A stretch of DNA of 9,210 bases from an uncultured Prevotella sp. (GCA_946999025.1 CAMQBP010000069.1:1-9210); one strand, 5' to 3'. Positions 1 to 6,968 are shown, counted from the first letter of the stretch. Translations and numbers: made by a program. Notes: generated by a model from the letters alone, not told the origin.

Positions 1-2293
1 TCTCGCCCAATTTGCGCACGTTGCCCACCTTCATGGACAGCGGATAGAACCAAACCAGGCGCGTCTTGGCCATGTCGCCGTTTTCCAAGAACACCTTGGT
101 GCGCATCAATAAGGCCAACTCCATCAAGTAAGCGCGCACCCGTTTGCTGTTTGCCACCTCCGTTGACCATTTCAGGTTGGGCACGATTCGGTTGCCATAG
201 CCAATAGATTCCTTCTCATAGATAAAGGGAATGTTGGCATCTCCCAACGCCACAATTCGGTCGACATTGATGGCATCAAGGCGTTCACACTCAGACAAGA
301 CGGTGCGTTGTGGGAATCCATAGTTCTCTCCGATGACCTTGGGCAGGAACTCCTGCTTCATAATCACGTCGTACAGAATGCTCTCTCCGTTATACGAAGT
401 GGCCAACAACCGTTCACGCGCAGACGCACTGACACCCAAAGGCTCGGGCATGTCGCCGTTTTTCATCGACTCAACGTGCGTATTGGTCGTACCAAAGTCG
501 ACGGAAAACGTAAAGGCCTCGTTGCCTTGGACGTGCGCCGGCCATCGAGGACACAGCACTCCTTCGGCCGCCAGGTTGCCATGATCGTCGGTAAGGGTGA
601 CGTTGAGGTAGTCGAAATCGTCCTGCAAGCGATAATATTTGGATCCTACTCGCTTCTCAGCCTTTAAGGATCGGTCGCGCATGACCACGTCATCTGGGTT
701 CATCCCGTTGCGATAACCGTCGTAATAGAATGACAAATCAATGCGGAAGTTCTCCAACATACCCAGCGCACGGTCAACCAACTGCACGTTATATTGTTTC
801 AATCCTGGCGTTCGCATGAACGGGAAAATGCTCAATGCGAAAGGTACGGTGACGAAATAGCCATGGTCGTTTGTCCTATCATAGGCCAAATCGACGTTTC
901 TACTCGACACATAGGTGCGCTGTAGCGTGATATAATGGCGCTCTTTCTGCACGGGAATGCGCAGCGTGGCGGTCAATGTTTCGACATTTCCCCTCATGCC
1001 ATGCGTCATTTCGAAACGTGGTCTGCCATTGATGGTGCCCCACAAATCACTGACGTTGAAATACTTGAAGTAAAGAGGTTTCAAGGGTAAGATGAAGTTG
1101 TGGTCATCGGCATCGCGCGTTGCACTGGTGAGATTGCCGTCAAAGAAGCAATCACGATCGAGGGTGTAATCGAGTTTGATCAACGCAGGTTGGAAAAAAT
1201 CATCGTCAGTCAGCCACGGATACTGATGCGTGGTAGCTGGTAAGATGCGCTTTTCCGGCTCTACTGCGTAATCTTCCGGTCTAATCACGGTGTTGTCATC
1301 CCATGTTCCGGTGATGTAAGTGAAGGTGTCTGTCTGTGTTGCATTGAGATGATTCTGCAGCACCAGCGGCACAATGCCATCCACAGGTCGTGAGGGTTTC
1401 ATTCTAAAGTCACTGGCTGCAATGGCCGCCTGAACGTCTTCTGGGCGGGCACCGTAGAACGGAACGCCCAACGCTTGCACGCCTTCTTCCATCTGCATGA
1501 AGTTGGTTTCGAGGAAAGCGCGTGCCCGGTCAGCGTTAGCCAGGTCCATGGCGGCAGGGTTGCCTATCTCTTTCAAGATGTCATTCTGCAGCGCAGTGGG
1601 CAACAAAGGCAGATTGGCGATGAGGTAACTGTTCACCTCACCGCAACGACGCTTCAACTCTGGGTAGGCTGTGAACAAGGCATAGATGTACTTAACGAAG
1701 CGTTCGCTGCGCATATACAGCGGGCGCCACAGGCTAAAGAGCTGCACGTTCTGCTCTACGGGGATGTCGCAGAGCCCGTCTTGCGCATTGGGTGATGCCA
1801 TGAAGAGCGTGATTGGCGAGGTAGAACCAATGACCTGGTTGCCATAAACCAAGAAATACAAGCGATCCAACTGGTCGAAATTGAAGGCTTCTTGGTCTTG
1901 ATGCAAGAACATCTCGATGGTCTCGCCCAACAAACTGTGCTGTGGTGAGTCTTTCAACTTCTCCAACTCGGTGGCTCGGTTCCATTCCACAATCTGCAAT
2001 TGATTGCGCAATTCAGAGTAATTGAAGAACAACTGGGCGATATCCAACGCATTGGAAACCAGCTTTTCGTCCATCGCTTCGCCTTGCAGACGGGCATTCA
2101 TGGACAGTCGTTTGAAAGCGTTCTTCACCAAATCCATCTGTGCGAACGGAGAAGGAATGGCCGTACGAGGCTGTTGTGACAACCCTGCATTGGGGTCGGC
2201 GATCATCTCTATCTCGTCGGCATTGTATTGACTGCTCAGCGGAATCCAATCTTCGCCGGATGTTTTCTTATTATAGGATAATATCTTTGACAT
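1..2293 (-). CDS. Large actin/Hsp70-fold ATPase-like protein, C-terminus beyond left edge
   Basis: This is an uninterrupted frame of 764 codons from an ATG at 2293 to the left edge, with no stop in the window. Residues 598-609 read VDFGTTNTHVES, which matches the phosphate-1 loop of the actin/Hsp70/sugar-kinase superfamily (D599, G601, T602, T603, N604). An unusual region of about 595 residues precedes it: roughly 1-300 looks mostly helical and 320-590 beta-rich, and I recognise no known domain in either. There is no signal peptide or membrane segment, so it is probably cytoplasmic. The phosphate-2 and adenosine motifs would lie past the left edge and cannot be checked. It is the fourth gene of the operon, 30 bp after the tubulin-like gene. 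The leader before the ATG is A-rich without a Shine-Dalgarno sequence, as usual in Bacteroidetes. The SrfB family of large actin-fold proteins is one identity to test. The fold call is fairly secure; function is unknown. Confidence 0.8.
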   Translation of the reverse strand, partial: MSKILSYNKKTSGEDWIPLSSQYNADEIEMIADPNAGLSQQPRTAIPSPFAQMDLVKNAFKRLSMNARLQGEAMDEKLVSNALDIAQLFFNYSELRNQLQIVEWNRATELEKLKDSPQHSLLGETIEMFLHQDQEAFNFDQLDRLYFLVYGNQVIGSTSPITLFMASPNAQDGLCDIPVEQNVQLFSLWRPLYMRSERFVKYIYALFTAYPELKRRCGEVNSYLIANLPLLPTALQNDILKEIGNPAAMDLANADRARAFLETNFMQMEEGVQALGVPFYGARPEDVQAAIAASDFRMKPSRPVDGIVPLVLQNHLNATQTDTFTYITGTWDDNTVIRPEDYAVEPEKRILPATTHQYPWLTDDDFFQPALIKLDYTLDRDCFFDGNLTSATRDADDHNFILPLKPLYFKYFNVSDLWGTINGRPRFEMTHGMRGNVETLTATLRIPVQKERHYITLQRTYVSSRNVDLAYDRTNDHGYFVTVPFALSIFPFMRTPGLKQYNVQLVDRALGMLENFRIDLSFYYDGYRNGMNPDDVVMRDRSLKAEKRVGSKYYRLQDDFDYLNVTLTDDHGNLAAEGVLCPRWPAHVQGNEAFTFSVDFGTTNTHVESMKNGDMPEPLGVSASARERLLATSYNGESILYDVIMKQEFLPKVIGENYGFPQRTVLSECERLDAINVDRIVALGDANIPFIYEKESIGYGNRIVPNLKWSTEVANSKRVRAYLMELALLMRTKVFLENGDMAKTRLVWFYPLSMKVGNVRKLGE

Positions 2294-2323
2294 GAATTGA
2301 CTTTGTATTTACGTTCAACGATG

Positions 2324-3868
2324 CTATACCACCGAATTGTATTTCTCTTCAACCAGCTTGTCCAGCGTCTCATCCAACAGGTTCATCAGCTTGTAAGCCA
2401 CGCGGTCGGTGCCGTATTTCTGTATCTTGACAGCCTGCTGACTCATTTTGTTGAGGGAAGAAAGCAAAGACTTATAGTCGATGGTTGACTTAAACAAGCC
2501 GCTCTTGGGCGCAATGCCGCTCAACGCATCAGACAGCTTGTCGGTTGTCAGATGGAAGGGTTCGAAACTGCGCTGATTGAGTTTCAGTTCCTTCAACCAG
2601 GTAAGATAAGCCACATAGAAATCGCTTGTCAGCGTGTGGAAGAAACTCGTGGAGAGGAAACCACTGGTTATTTCCGGTTTGTCCTCGGTGTAACCGCGTC
2701 CCACATCGCTCTTCAATTGATTGGTGATGTACAGGTATGCCAAGTGAAACTTCACCAGTTGTTTGTTGACATGCAAGCGCGTTGACGTTCCAAAGTCTTT
2801 CAGTGACACGGTCATCTTGTCGTTGGCCAACCCATATTCCTTGTAGATGGGGTTCACGGCGTTGCCGTTATCCGTGAGCAACTGGTCGTCAGGAATCTGA
2901 AGAAAATCGAGAACTGCCAGCGCACCCACATATTCCACGACATGTGCGTCATTGCGCTGTCCGTTGCCACCCGGGTCGTTGAAGTAAGGATTGCTGGGTA
3001 TTTCGTCGCCCAGATAATAGCAAGCGTTTACTTTGGACATGGGCAAGTCTACCCCATTCTGTCGGATTCCCGTAAGATTGTCATGATAATAGAACAGGGC
3101 CGACTTGGTTTTTGAAATGAAATCGGCTCGCGAAATCGGACTGTTCTCATCCTGTTGGATGTTGAAGTAAGGCAATACGGTGAGCGCACCAATCCTGGCA
3201 TCGCGCAAATCGCCACGGTTGTTGATTTGGATGTTGTTGCCGGCATTGCGAATGTTCTTCACGATGATGGGATAGCCGGCAGCTCCCGTTCCGCCAAAAA
3301 TACTGCTGACAACAAAGATGCGGTCGTTCTTTTGGAACACATTGGAGAACTGCTTGAACTCTTCCGAATCCTTAAACTGGTTCAATGCGACCGACCCTAT
3401 GTTGGGTGATCCCACAAAACCGATGTCCATCTTGGTATCAAGTTGATCCTTGGAAAACATCATTGAGCACAAGGCTTGATTGCCTGTATCCAACGTGGAA
3501 TAAGAGATGAAGTCGCTGAACTTCTTCGATGCGATGGATCCCATGTTGAAGAGGAACGTGTCACTCAGGTTGCTGCCATTCGGCAAGATGTCACTCAGGG
3601 TAGATATCTTGACCGAAAAGAATCCTTTGGTCACGTCCACGCGGTCGCCGTACAGTGCCTGTCGTATCTGCTTATACCACCGCAACAGGTTGCTGGTGCG
3701 CTTCAGGTCTTCGTTGGCCTTATGGGGATCCACGATGATAGGCACCACTTCGAGCGGCATGGGCTGTCCCGCTTCGTCCAAAGGATGAATGCCAGCAGCA
3801 AACTGCATGATGAGTGGCCGCATGACCCGCGAACCTGTTCCGCCCACTAAAAATAAAAATAGTCTCAC
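2324..3868 (-). CDS. Divergent tubulin/FtsZ-like GTPase-fold protein
   Basis: This is a 514-residue protein. Its N-terminus is a hydrophobic strand followed directly by a glycine loop (GGTGSR, residues 9-14), as in the first strand and loop of FtsZ/tubulin. The tubulin signature loop follows a second hydrophobic strand as GGTGAAG, residues 192-198. D47, after the strand VVPIIV, sits where tubulins contact nucleotide. A further block near residues 300-322 (GGNGQRNDAH followed by VEYVGALAVLDF) resembles, from memory, large tubulin-like proteins of bacterial operons. I see no clear T7 catalytic loop of the NxDxxD/E type, so GTP hydrolysis on polymerisation is uncertain. The start is GTG: an in-frame TAG lies 15 codons upstream with no ATG between, and the next internal ATG (residue 16) would remove the first glycine loop. 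It is the third operon gene, 45 bp after the membrane-protein gene. Binding and polymerisation are inferred from the fold. Confidence 0.82.
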   Translation of the reverse strand: MRLFLFLVGGTGSRVMRPLIMQFAAGIHPLDEAGQPMPLEVVPIIVDPHKANEDLKRTSNLLRWYKQIRQALYGDRVDVTKGFFSVKISTLSDILPNGSNLSDTFLFNMGSIASKKFSDFISYSTLDTGNQALCSMMFSKDQLDTKMDIGFVGSPNIGSVALNQFKDSEEFKQFSNVFQKNDRIFVVSSIFGGTGAAGYPIIVKNIRNAGNNIQINNRGDLRDARIGALTVLPYFNIQQDENSPISRADFISKTKSALFYYHDNLTGIRQNGVDLPMSKVNACYYLGDEIPSNPYFNDPGGNGQRNDAHVVEYVGALAVLDFLQIPDDQLLTDNGNAVNPIYKEYGLANDKMTVSLKDFGTSTRLHVNKQLVKFHLAYLYITNQLKSDVGRGYTEDKPEITSGFLSTSFFHTLTSDFYVAYLTWLKELKLNQRSFEPFHLTTDKLSDALSGIAPKSGLFKSTIDYKSLLSSLNKMSQQAVKIQKYGTDRVAYKLMNLLDETLDKLVEEKYNSVV

Positions 3869-3913
3869 TATGGTAATGTTCTGATGAATCTTGATAAAAC
3901 GATATTCACCACC

Positions 3914-4360
3914 CTACTCTGGGATTGGCGTGTGTCGGCAGTTGGATGACCACCAACGAATGGAGAAACTGGCAATGACAAACAGCACGGCCGTCACCGC
4001 AACGTCAACCAGACAGAAGCTGAAGAGCTGTGCGCTGAAGTCGAGTCCATCGGCCGAAAAGACACCACTGGGATAGGTGTAGTTGATGACAGGTGCCACA
4101 ATCATGGCAGCGATCAGCACGATGAGCCAATGGTACCACCGGGAGAAGCTCACCGAGTTGATGACATAATAGTATATACCAGCGAAAGCCCAGGCTATCA
4201 GGGCTGTCACAATGGCTACAATGAAATAAAGGTTGGCCGAATACATCTCATTAGAGAACTCTCGTTCATAGAACAGTGACTCAAACAAAGATGTGGCAAA
4301 AATGATGAACAGCAGGGTAATCACGGCACCTGCCAGCAACAATATCGTATTTTTTTTCAT
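3914..4360 (-). CDS. Small four-helix integral membrane protein of unknown family
   Basis: This is a 148-residue protein with four hydrophobic segments at about residues 5-24, 44-67, 76-95 and 111-134. The basic N-terminus (MKKN) and the RWW-containing tail after the last segment suggest both ends are cytoplasmic. The loop after helix 1 (about residues 25-43) is rich in acidic and aromatic residues and would face the periplasm. I recognise no family or catalytic motif. It begins 67 bp after the lipoprotein gene, and its TAG lies 45 bp before the GTG of the tubulin-like gene, in the same frame, so a read-through fusion would place helix 4 ahead of the tubulin fold. Its place between a periplasmic lipoprotein and cytoplasmic filament-type proteins suggests a role as membrane anchor or coupler; that is inference from gene order. 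The gene is secure, its function unknown. Confidence 0.8.
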   Translation of the reverse strand: MKKNTILLLAGAVITLLFIIFATSLFESLFYEREFSNEMYSANLYFIVAIVTALIAWAFAGIYYYVINSVSFSRWYHWLIVLIAAMIVAPVINYTYPSGVFSADGLDFSAQLFSFCLVDVAVTAVLFVIASFSIRWWSSNCRHTPIPE

Positions 4361-4376
4361 AACGTGGTTCTATCGT

Positions 4377-4427
4377 CATGCCGCACAGAGGCCGCAACCA
4401 AGCCGGTTAGCACTCGTGCAAGGCATG
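4377..4427 (-). promoter_or_regulatory. Intercistronic inverted repeat right after the lipoprotein stop codon
   Basis: CATGCC at 4377-4382 pairs with GGCATG at 4422-4427, ending next to the lipoprotein TAG. Inside are a second pairing, AACC/GGTT (4396-4399 with 4405-4408), and a small GCAC/GTGC dyad (4410-4419). No U-run follows, so it is not a canonical terminator. It could be an mRNA processing or stability element that sets the ratio of lipoprotein to the downstream proteins. The stems are short and chance is possible. Confidence 0.25.
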
Positions 4428-5921
4428 CTACTTGCTAAATTTCAATTCCATTTCAAAATAATAAGGCTCCCCATCCGAATTCTTCCGGTAGCTGTTGTAG
4501 ATGCCTTGCAGCAGATATTTCAACCCAAAGGTAGTGCTGCCGTCCACCTTGGTGTCGTTGTCATTCGATGAAGCCCCAATCCATTGAGGCAGCCTGTTGA
4601 GCAACTTGATTTCAACCTCCTGGTCGTGTTTCAGCTCATTCGCAGACAACACGAACAGATGGGTGGCCGATTGGATGTATTTTCTTTCAGCCGGCGTGAC
4701 GTCCGACTTGGTGATAGGACGAATCTCTTTGATAGTAACCGCGTCATCAGCGTCAACCACATAGTTGTTCACGTCCGTGAGATATTCGTCCGCAATGAGC
4801 ATCTTACTCAGGTCTACCGCCAACACCAGCCTGATATCTCCACTGTTTCGATCCTGCTTAAGGCCTTCCAACTTCGTCACCTGCGTACCCTGTCCGCGTT
4901 CGGGTTGGAACCTTCCGCGTATCTGGGGATGACTCAACAGCAAAGAATAATAAGGTTCGTACACGTCATCTGTTTCAAAGAGATACATGTTCTCATAGCC
5001 CCGCAGTCGAGACAGCTGGGCAAATGCCTCATAATTTTCATCTTGTGTCAGTCGGGCAATGTTCTCATTGTTGCCCACTATCACGATGTAATAGGGTCGC
5101 TTGCCATTGTAAGCCAGCCCTTTGCTGGGTGAATTGTACGGATAATACAGACCATTGTACGAACCCATCATCTTCACAATGAGCATTGACTTCTTCTTCA
5201 CCTCACTCTTGAAAACCGAGTTGGTCATGCCTTGCGCTTCAGCAAACACCTTCTGCGGATTGACACCCGTCATGTCCTTGGTAGAATAAATCATGTCGGT
5301 CACCAAGATACTCAGCTCATCATCCTTGGTGTTGTTGAGGATTTTGTCGAAGATGGCACCGAAATCGGTAAAACTCGGATCGCCAATTCCTTTGGTGGCC
5401 TCGAAGATATTGCTGTCTTTCACAAACTGATCGAACCCCTTTGGATAGGCGTTTATCGAGCTATTAACCACATAAATCTTATGATCCGCATTATTTCCTG
5501 GCAGGTTGTTCAGCATCTGAACAATGGCTGCCTTGAACGAACCGTCACCAGCTGGCGAGTCGTAGGCAATCATCGAACCCGAACGCTCAAGGTAAAAATT
5601 CACTTTAAGCGGCTCGACCGCCATACCCGAGAAGTCGATTTTCTTGGCATCACGGCGATGACTGAAAAAATCTTCGATGTATTCTCGCACCTCATCGGGG
5701 TCAAGTTTTCCCCCATCATAAAACTCTGGGAAGTTAGCTTTCTGTCCATCCAAATAGTTTTCGAGGGTCATCCAGTCATCGTGGTCGATGGTGTGATCTG
5801 TTCCCGCCAGCTCCATGAGCAGATGGTTCAAATCTTTTTTGGCTCTGTTGCCACAACTACTCGCAAAGAAGGCGATGATGACCAAAGCAATTAAAAAAGG
5901 GTTTCCAAATATTTTTTTCAT
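4428..5921 (-). CDS. Lipoprotein with von Willebrand A-like domain
   Basis: With the start at 5921 the protein has 497 residues. It opens with MKK, a hydrophobic stretch and a lipobox ending ASSC (C23), a type II signal peptide. The following GNRAKK lacks the acidic surface-export signal known in Bacteroidetes, so a periplasm-facing anchor is more likely than surface display. An in-frame ATG at 5987 would add 22 residues with several arginines before the signal peptide, so I reject it. Residues about 104-250 look like a vWA domain: strand VNFYLERSGSM gives a MIDAS-like E112-x-S114-x-S116, T185 lies in GDPSFTDFG, and D209 follows strand SILVTD. The usual first Asp is Glu here. A second beta-rich region (about 275-315) and a C-terminal beta-rich part (about 350-497) are unassigned. 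It is the first operon gene and likely senses or binds a partner in the periplasm. The lipoprotein call is strong; vWA is good but unaligned. Confidence 0.8.
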   Translation of the reverse strand: MKKIFGNPFLIALVIIAFFASSCGNRAKKDLNHLLMELAGTDHTIDHDDWMTLENYLDGQKANFPEFYDGGKLDPDEVREYIEDFFSHRRDAKKIDFSGMAVEPLKVNFYLERSGSMIAYDSPAGDGSFKAAIVQMLNNLPGNNADHKIYVVNSSINAYPKGFDQFVKDSNIFEATKGIGDPSFTDFGAIFDKILNNTKDDELSILVTDMIYSTKDMTGVNPQKVFAEAQGMTNSVFKSEVKKKSMLIVKMMGSYNGLYYPYNSPSKGLAYNGKRPYYIVIVGNNENIARLTQDENYEAFAQLSRLRGYENMYLFETDDVYEPYYSLLLSHPQIRGRFQPERGQGTQVTKLEGLKQDRNSGDIRLVLAVDLSKMLIADEYLTDVNNYVVDADDAVTIKEIRPITKSDVTPAERKYIQSATHLFVLSANELKHDQEVEIKLLNRLPQWIGASSNDNDTKVDGSTTFGLKYLLQGIYNSYRKNSDGEPYYFEMELKFSK

Positions 5922-6140
5922 TCCATTAAGACGTTTTATGGGCCGAGATAGTTGCAATGCCCTACCGTTGAGCCGATAAGCATGCAACGATTTTGATACA
6001 TCAGATAGCCTACCGCACAGCCAACCACGCAGTGAAGCCCATTGACTGTCTTTGTTTTCGTTTCGCTCACTATCTTATGCAAAGATAATGCAAGCCGAAG
6101 ACAAAGGAAGTTTACTTACTTTGTTAAGGCGAAGCCTATA
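5922..6140 (-). other. Long 5' leader of the operon, with a possible 44-codon ORF
   Basis: If transcription starts near 6140, the lipoprotein mRNA has about 220 nt of leader. Within it a GTG at 6070 opens a 44-codon frame ending in TAA at 5936-5938, only 14 nt before the lipoprotein ATG. The predicted peptide has four cysteines and a partly hydrophobic middle (LHCVVGCAVGYLM). Its start lies a few nt from where the proximal -7 copy would begin transcription. It may be a leader peptide or a chance frame; I see no ribosome-binding signal. Confidence 0.25.
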
Positions 6141-6156
6141 TTATGCAAAGATAATG
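6075..6156. repeat. 16-nt direct repeat covering two -7 promoter elements
   Basis: TTATGCAAAGATAATG occurs exactly at 6075-6090 and 6141-6156, 66 bp apart. On the minus strand each copy contains TATCTTTG, the Bacteroidetes -7 consensus. Both copies also have ACAAA (TTTGT on the minus strand) upstream, at different distances: 14 nt for the proximal and 20 nt for the distal copy. This looks like a duplicated promoter in which one copy lost spacer length, or two binding sites for one regulator. Confidence 0.6.
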
Positions 6157-6177
6157 TAAAGCGGTGGGAACGACAAA
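6146..6177 (-). promoter_or_regulatory. Bacteroidetes-type promoter for the four-gene operon
   Basis: On the minus strand TTTG (6174-6177), a 20-nt spacer, then TATCTTTG (6146-6153) fit the -33/-7 consensus TTTG and TAnnTTTG used by the Bacteroidetes primary sigma factor. Transcription would begin near 6138-6141 and run into the lipoprotein gene. It is the best-fitting promoter in the gap. The proximal -7 copy at 6080-6087 has its TTTG only 14 nt away and is probably weak or inactive. Confidence 0.65.
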
Positions 6178-6181
6178 TAAA

Positions 6182-6319
6182 TTAAGTCTTTTTTGCCGTT
6201 CCCAAGCCCTTGGTTGAATCTACATAGGACATATCACCATGGTATTCCATCCAGAATGTAGGCGAACTTACATCACAGCCGGTCCAGAAAGACACGGCAC
6301 GCATCGAATTCATCATCAT
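6182..6319 (-). CDS. Small 45-residue ORF, possible gene remnant
   Basis: An ATG at 6319 (the first of three in a row) opens a 45-codon frame ending in TAA at 6182-6184, just upstream of the operon promoter. The peptide reads like a real protein segment, with a balanced composition and runs such as RAVSFWTGCDVSSPTFWMEY and a lysine-rich end (TAKKT). Codon choice resembles the neighbouring genes more than the AT-rich flank does. The frame stays open for ten codons upstream of the ATG, back to a TAA at 6347-6349, so it may be the C-terminal end of a decayed longer gene rather than a complete small gene. No signal peptide, membrane helix or known motif is visible. I do not recognise it. Confidence 0.35.
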   Translation of the reverse strand: MMMNSMRAVSFWTGCDVSSPTFWMEYHGDMSYVDSTKGLGTAKKT

Positions 6320-6526
6320 GAGACGTTGTTGGGGATAAACACCTAATTACCGTCAATGATGATGATTTTTCTTGACATCCAACCTCTTCATAGCTGGCGA
6401 ATTTGCGAACAACGATGCATCTTGCGACAAATACGCCCAGCATTTGATTCTTTTGTATATGGTTGACAGATAATGCATTGCACTTTTCTTATACTGTTTT
6501 AAGGCTATTTTCAACTTCATTTTACG

Positions 6527-6567
6527 CCAAAAGCATTGAGTTAGGGGCTCAATATGCATGCTTTTGG
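6527..6567. repeat. Bulged hairpin
   Basis: CCAAAAGCAT (6527-6536) is perfectly complementary to ATGCTTTTGG (6558-6567). Inside, TGAG (6537-6540) pairs with CTCA (6548-6551) around a 7-nt loop, leaving a bulge of about 6 nt on the right arm. A related ATGCTTTTG recurs at about 6624-6632. There is no adjoining T-run typical of a terminator. Confidence 0.5.
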
Positions 6568-6653
6568 GGTGCAACAGCATGTAGATTGCCCACCAATAGG
6601 ATGCTTCTAAGAATGTTATCTCCATGCTTTTGCGGAAAAATCCTATTTTGATG

Positions 6654-6674
6654 GCAAATTAAACTCCAATTTGC
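6654..6674. repeat. Short perfect inverted repeat
   Basis: GCAAATT (6654-6660) and AATTTGC (6668-6674) form a 7-bp stem with a 7-nt loop. The left arm can also pair with TTTGCC at 6681-6686, giving two alternative foldings. It is AT-rich, and its function is unknown. Confidence 0.35.
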
Positions 6675-6762
6675 TTCCCGTTTGCCTATTGATTTTTTCT
6701 AGATTGAATGTTTTCACGTGCCGTTTTAAGGGCTAAAAACAGACGAAACATTTTACAATTCC

Positions 6763-6806
6763 GTAGGGGCGTTATTTTGGCGGAACGCGATACATCATGC
6801 CCCTGC
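6763..6806. repeat. Inverted repeat with GGGGC/GCCCC arms
   Basis: GTAGGGGC (6763-6770) pairs with GCCCCTGC (6799-6806), eight pairs with one G-U, around a 28-nt spacer. The GC-rich arms stand out in an AT-rich stretch and look like the ends of a small interspersed palindromic repeat. Whether copies exist elsewhere cannot be seen here. Confidence 0.4.
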
Positions 6807-6910
6807 ACACATTAAATAGTACAAAAAGAGTTTGGCTGGAACATGCAAACAATCGTCTCAACCACCCCCACCTCTTTAACAAGTTGCCTCATTTATGAAT
6901 GCTACAGCTT

Positions 6911-6968
6911 GTAAATTGAAAGGCTGGTTCTAACCCATCATCAGGTTAGAGCCAGCCTTCGTATTTAC
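6911..6968 (-). terminator. Long terminator hairpin after the mannosidase gene
   Basis: AAGGCTGGTTCTAACC (6920-6935) and GGTTAGAGCCAGCCTT (6944-6959) form a 16-bp stem with one G-U or A-C position and an 8-nt loop. Outside a 3-nt mismatch on each side, GTAAAT (6911-6916) pairs with ATTTAC (6963-6968). On the minus strand the stem is followed by TCAATTTA, a weak U-tract. It lies about 43 nt beyond the mannosidase stop, as expected for its intrinsic terminator. Confidence 0.8.

Larger units (their letters stand above)
6320..6910. other. AT-rich intergenic stretch without a convincing gene
   Basis: About 590 bp with visibly lower GC than the flanking genes. The longest frame (minus strand, 6353-6625, 90 codons) has an odd composition, ends in a His run and overlaps a hairpin, so it is unlikely to be a gene. 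The stretch holds at least three inverted repeats, listed separately. No tRNA, rRNA or known riboswitch is recognisable. It may be an interspersed intergenic repeat or a decayed mobile element; that is inference. Confidence 0.5.

Noticed and set aside
5922..5987. A longer lipoprotein start at 5987, adding 22 residues.
   Set aside because: The extension would put an arginine-containing stretch ahead of a normal type II signal peptide. The ATG at 5921 directly yields MKK, a hydrophobic core and the lipobox.
6201..6213. A small dyad, CCAAG/CTTGG, near a T-run (6188-6194), as a terminator.
   Set aside because: The T-run precedes the dyad on the plus strand and is an A-run after it on the minus strand, so it fits neither direction. 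The dyad also lies inside the 45-codon ORF.
6353..6625. A 90-codon minus-strand frame in the intergenic region.
   Set aside because: Unusual composition (rich in Lys, Tyr, Trp and a terminal His run), it spans a strong hairpin, lies in AT-rich DNA and resembles no family I know. Most likely a chance frame.
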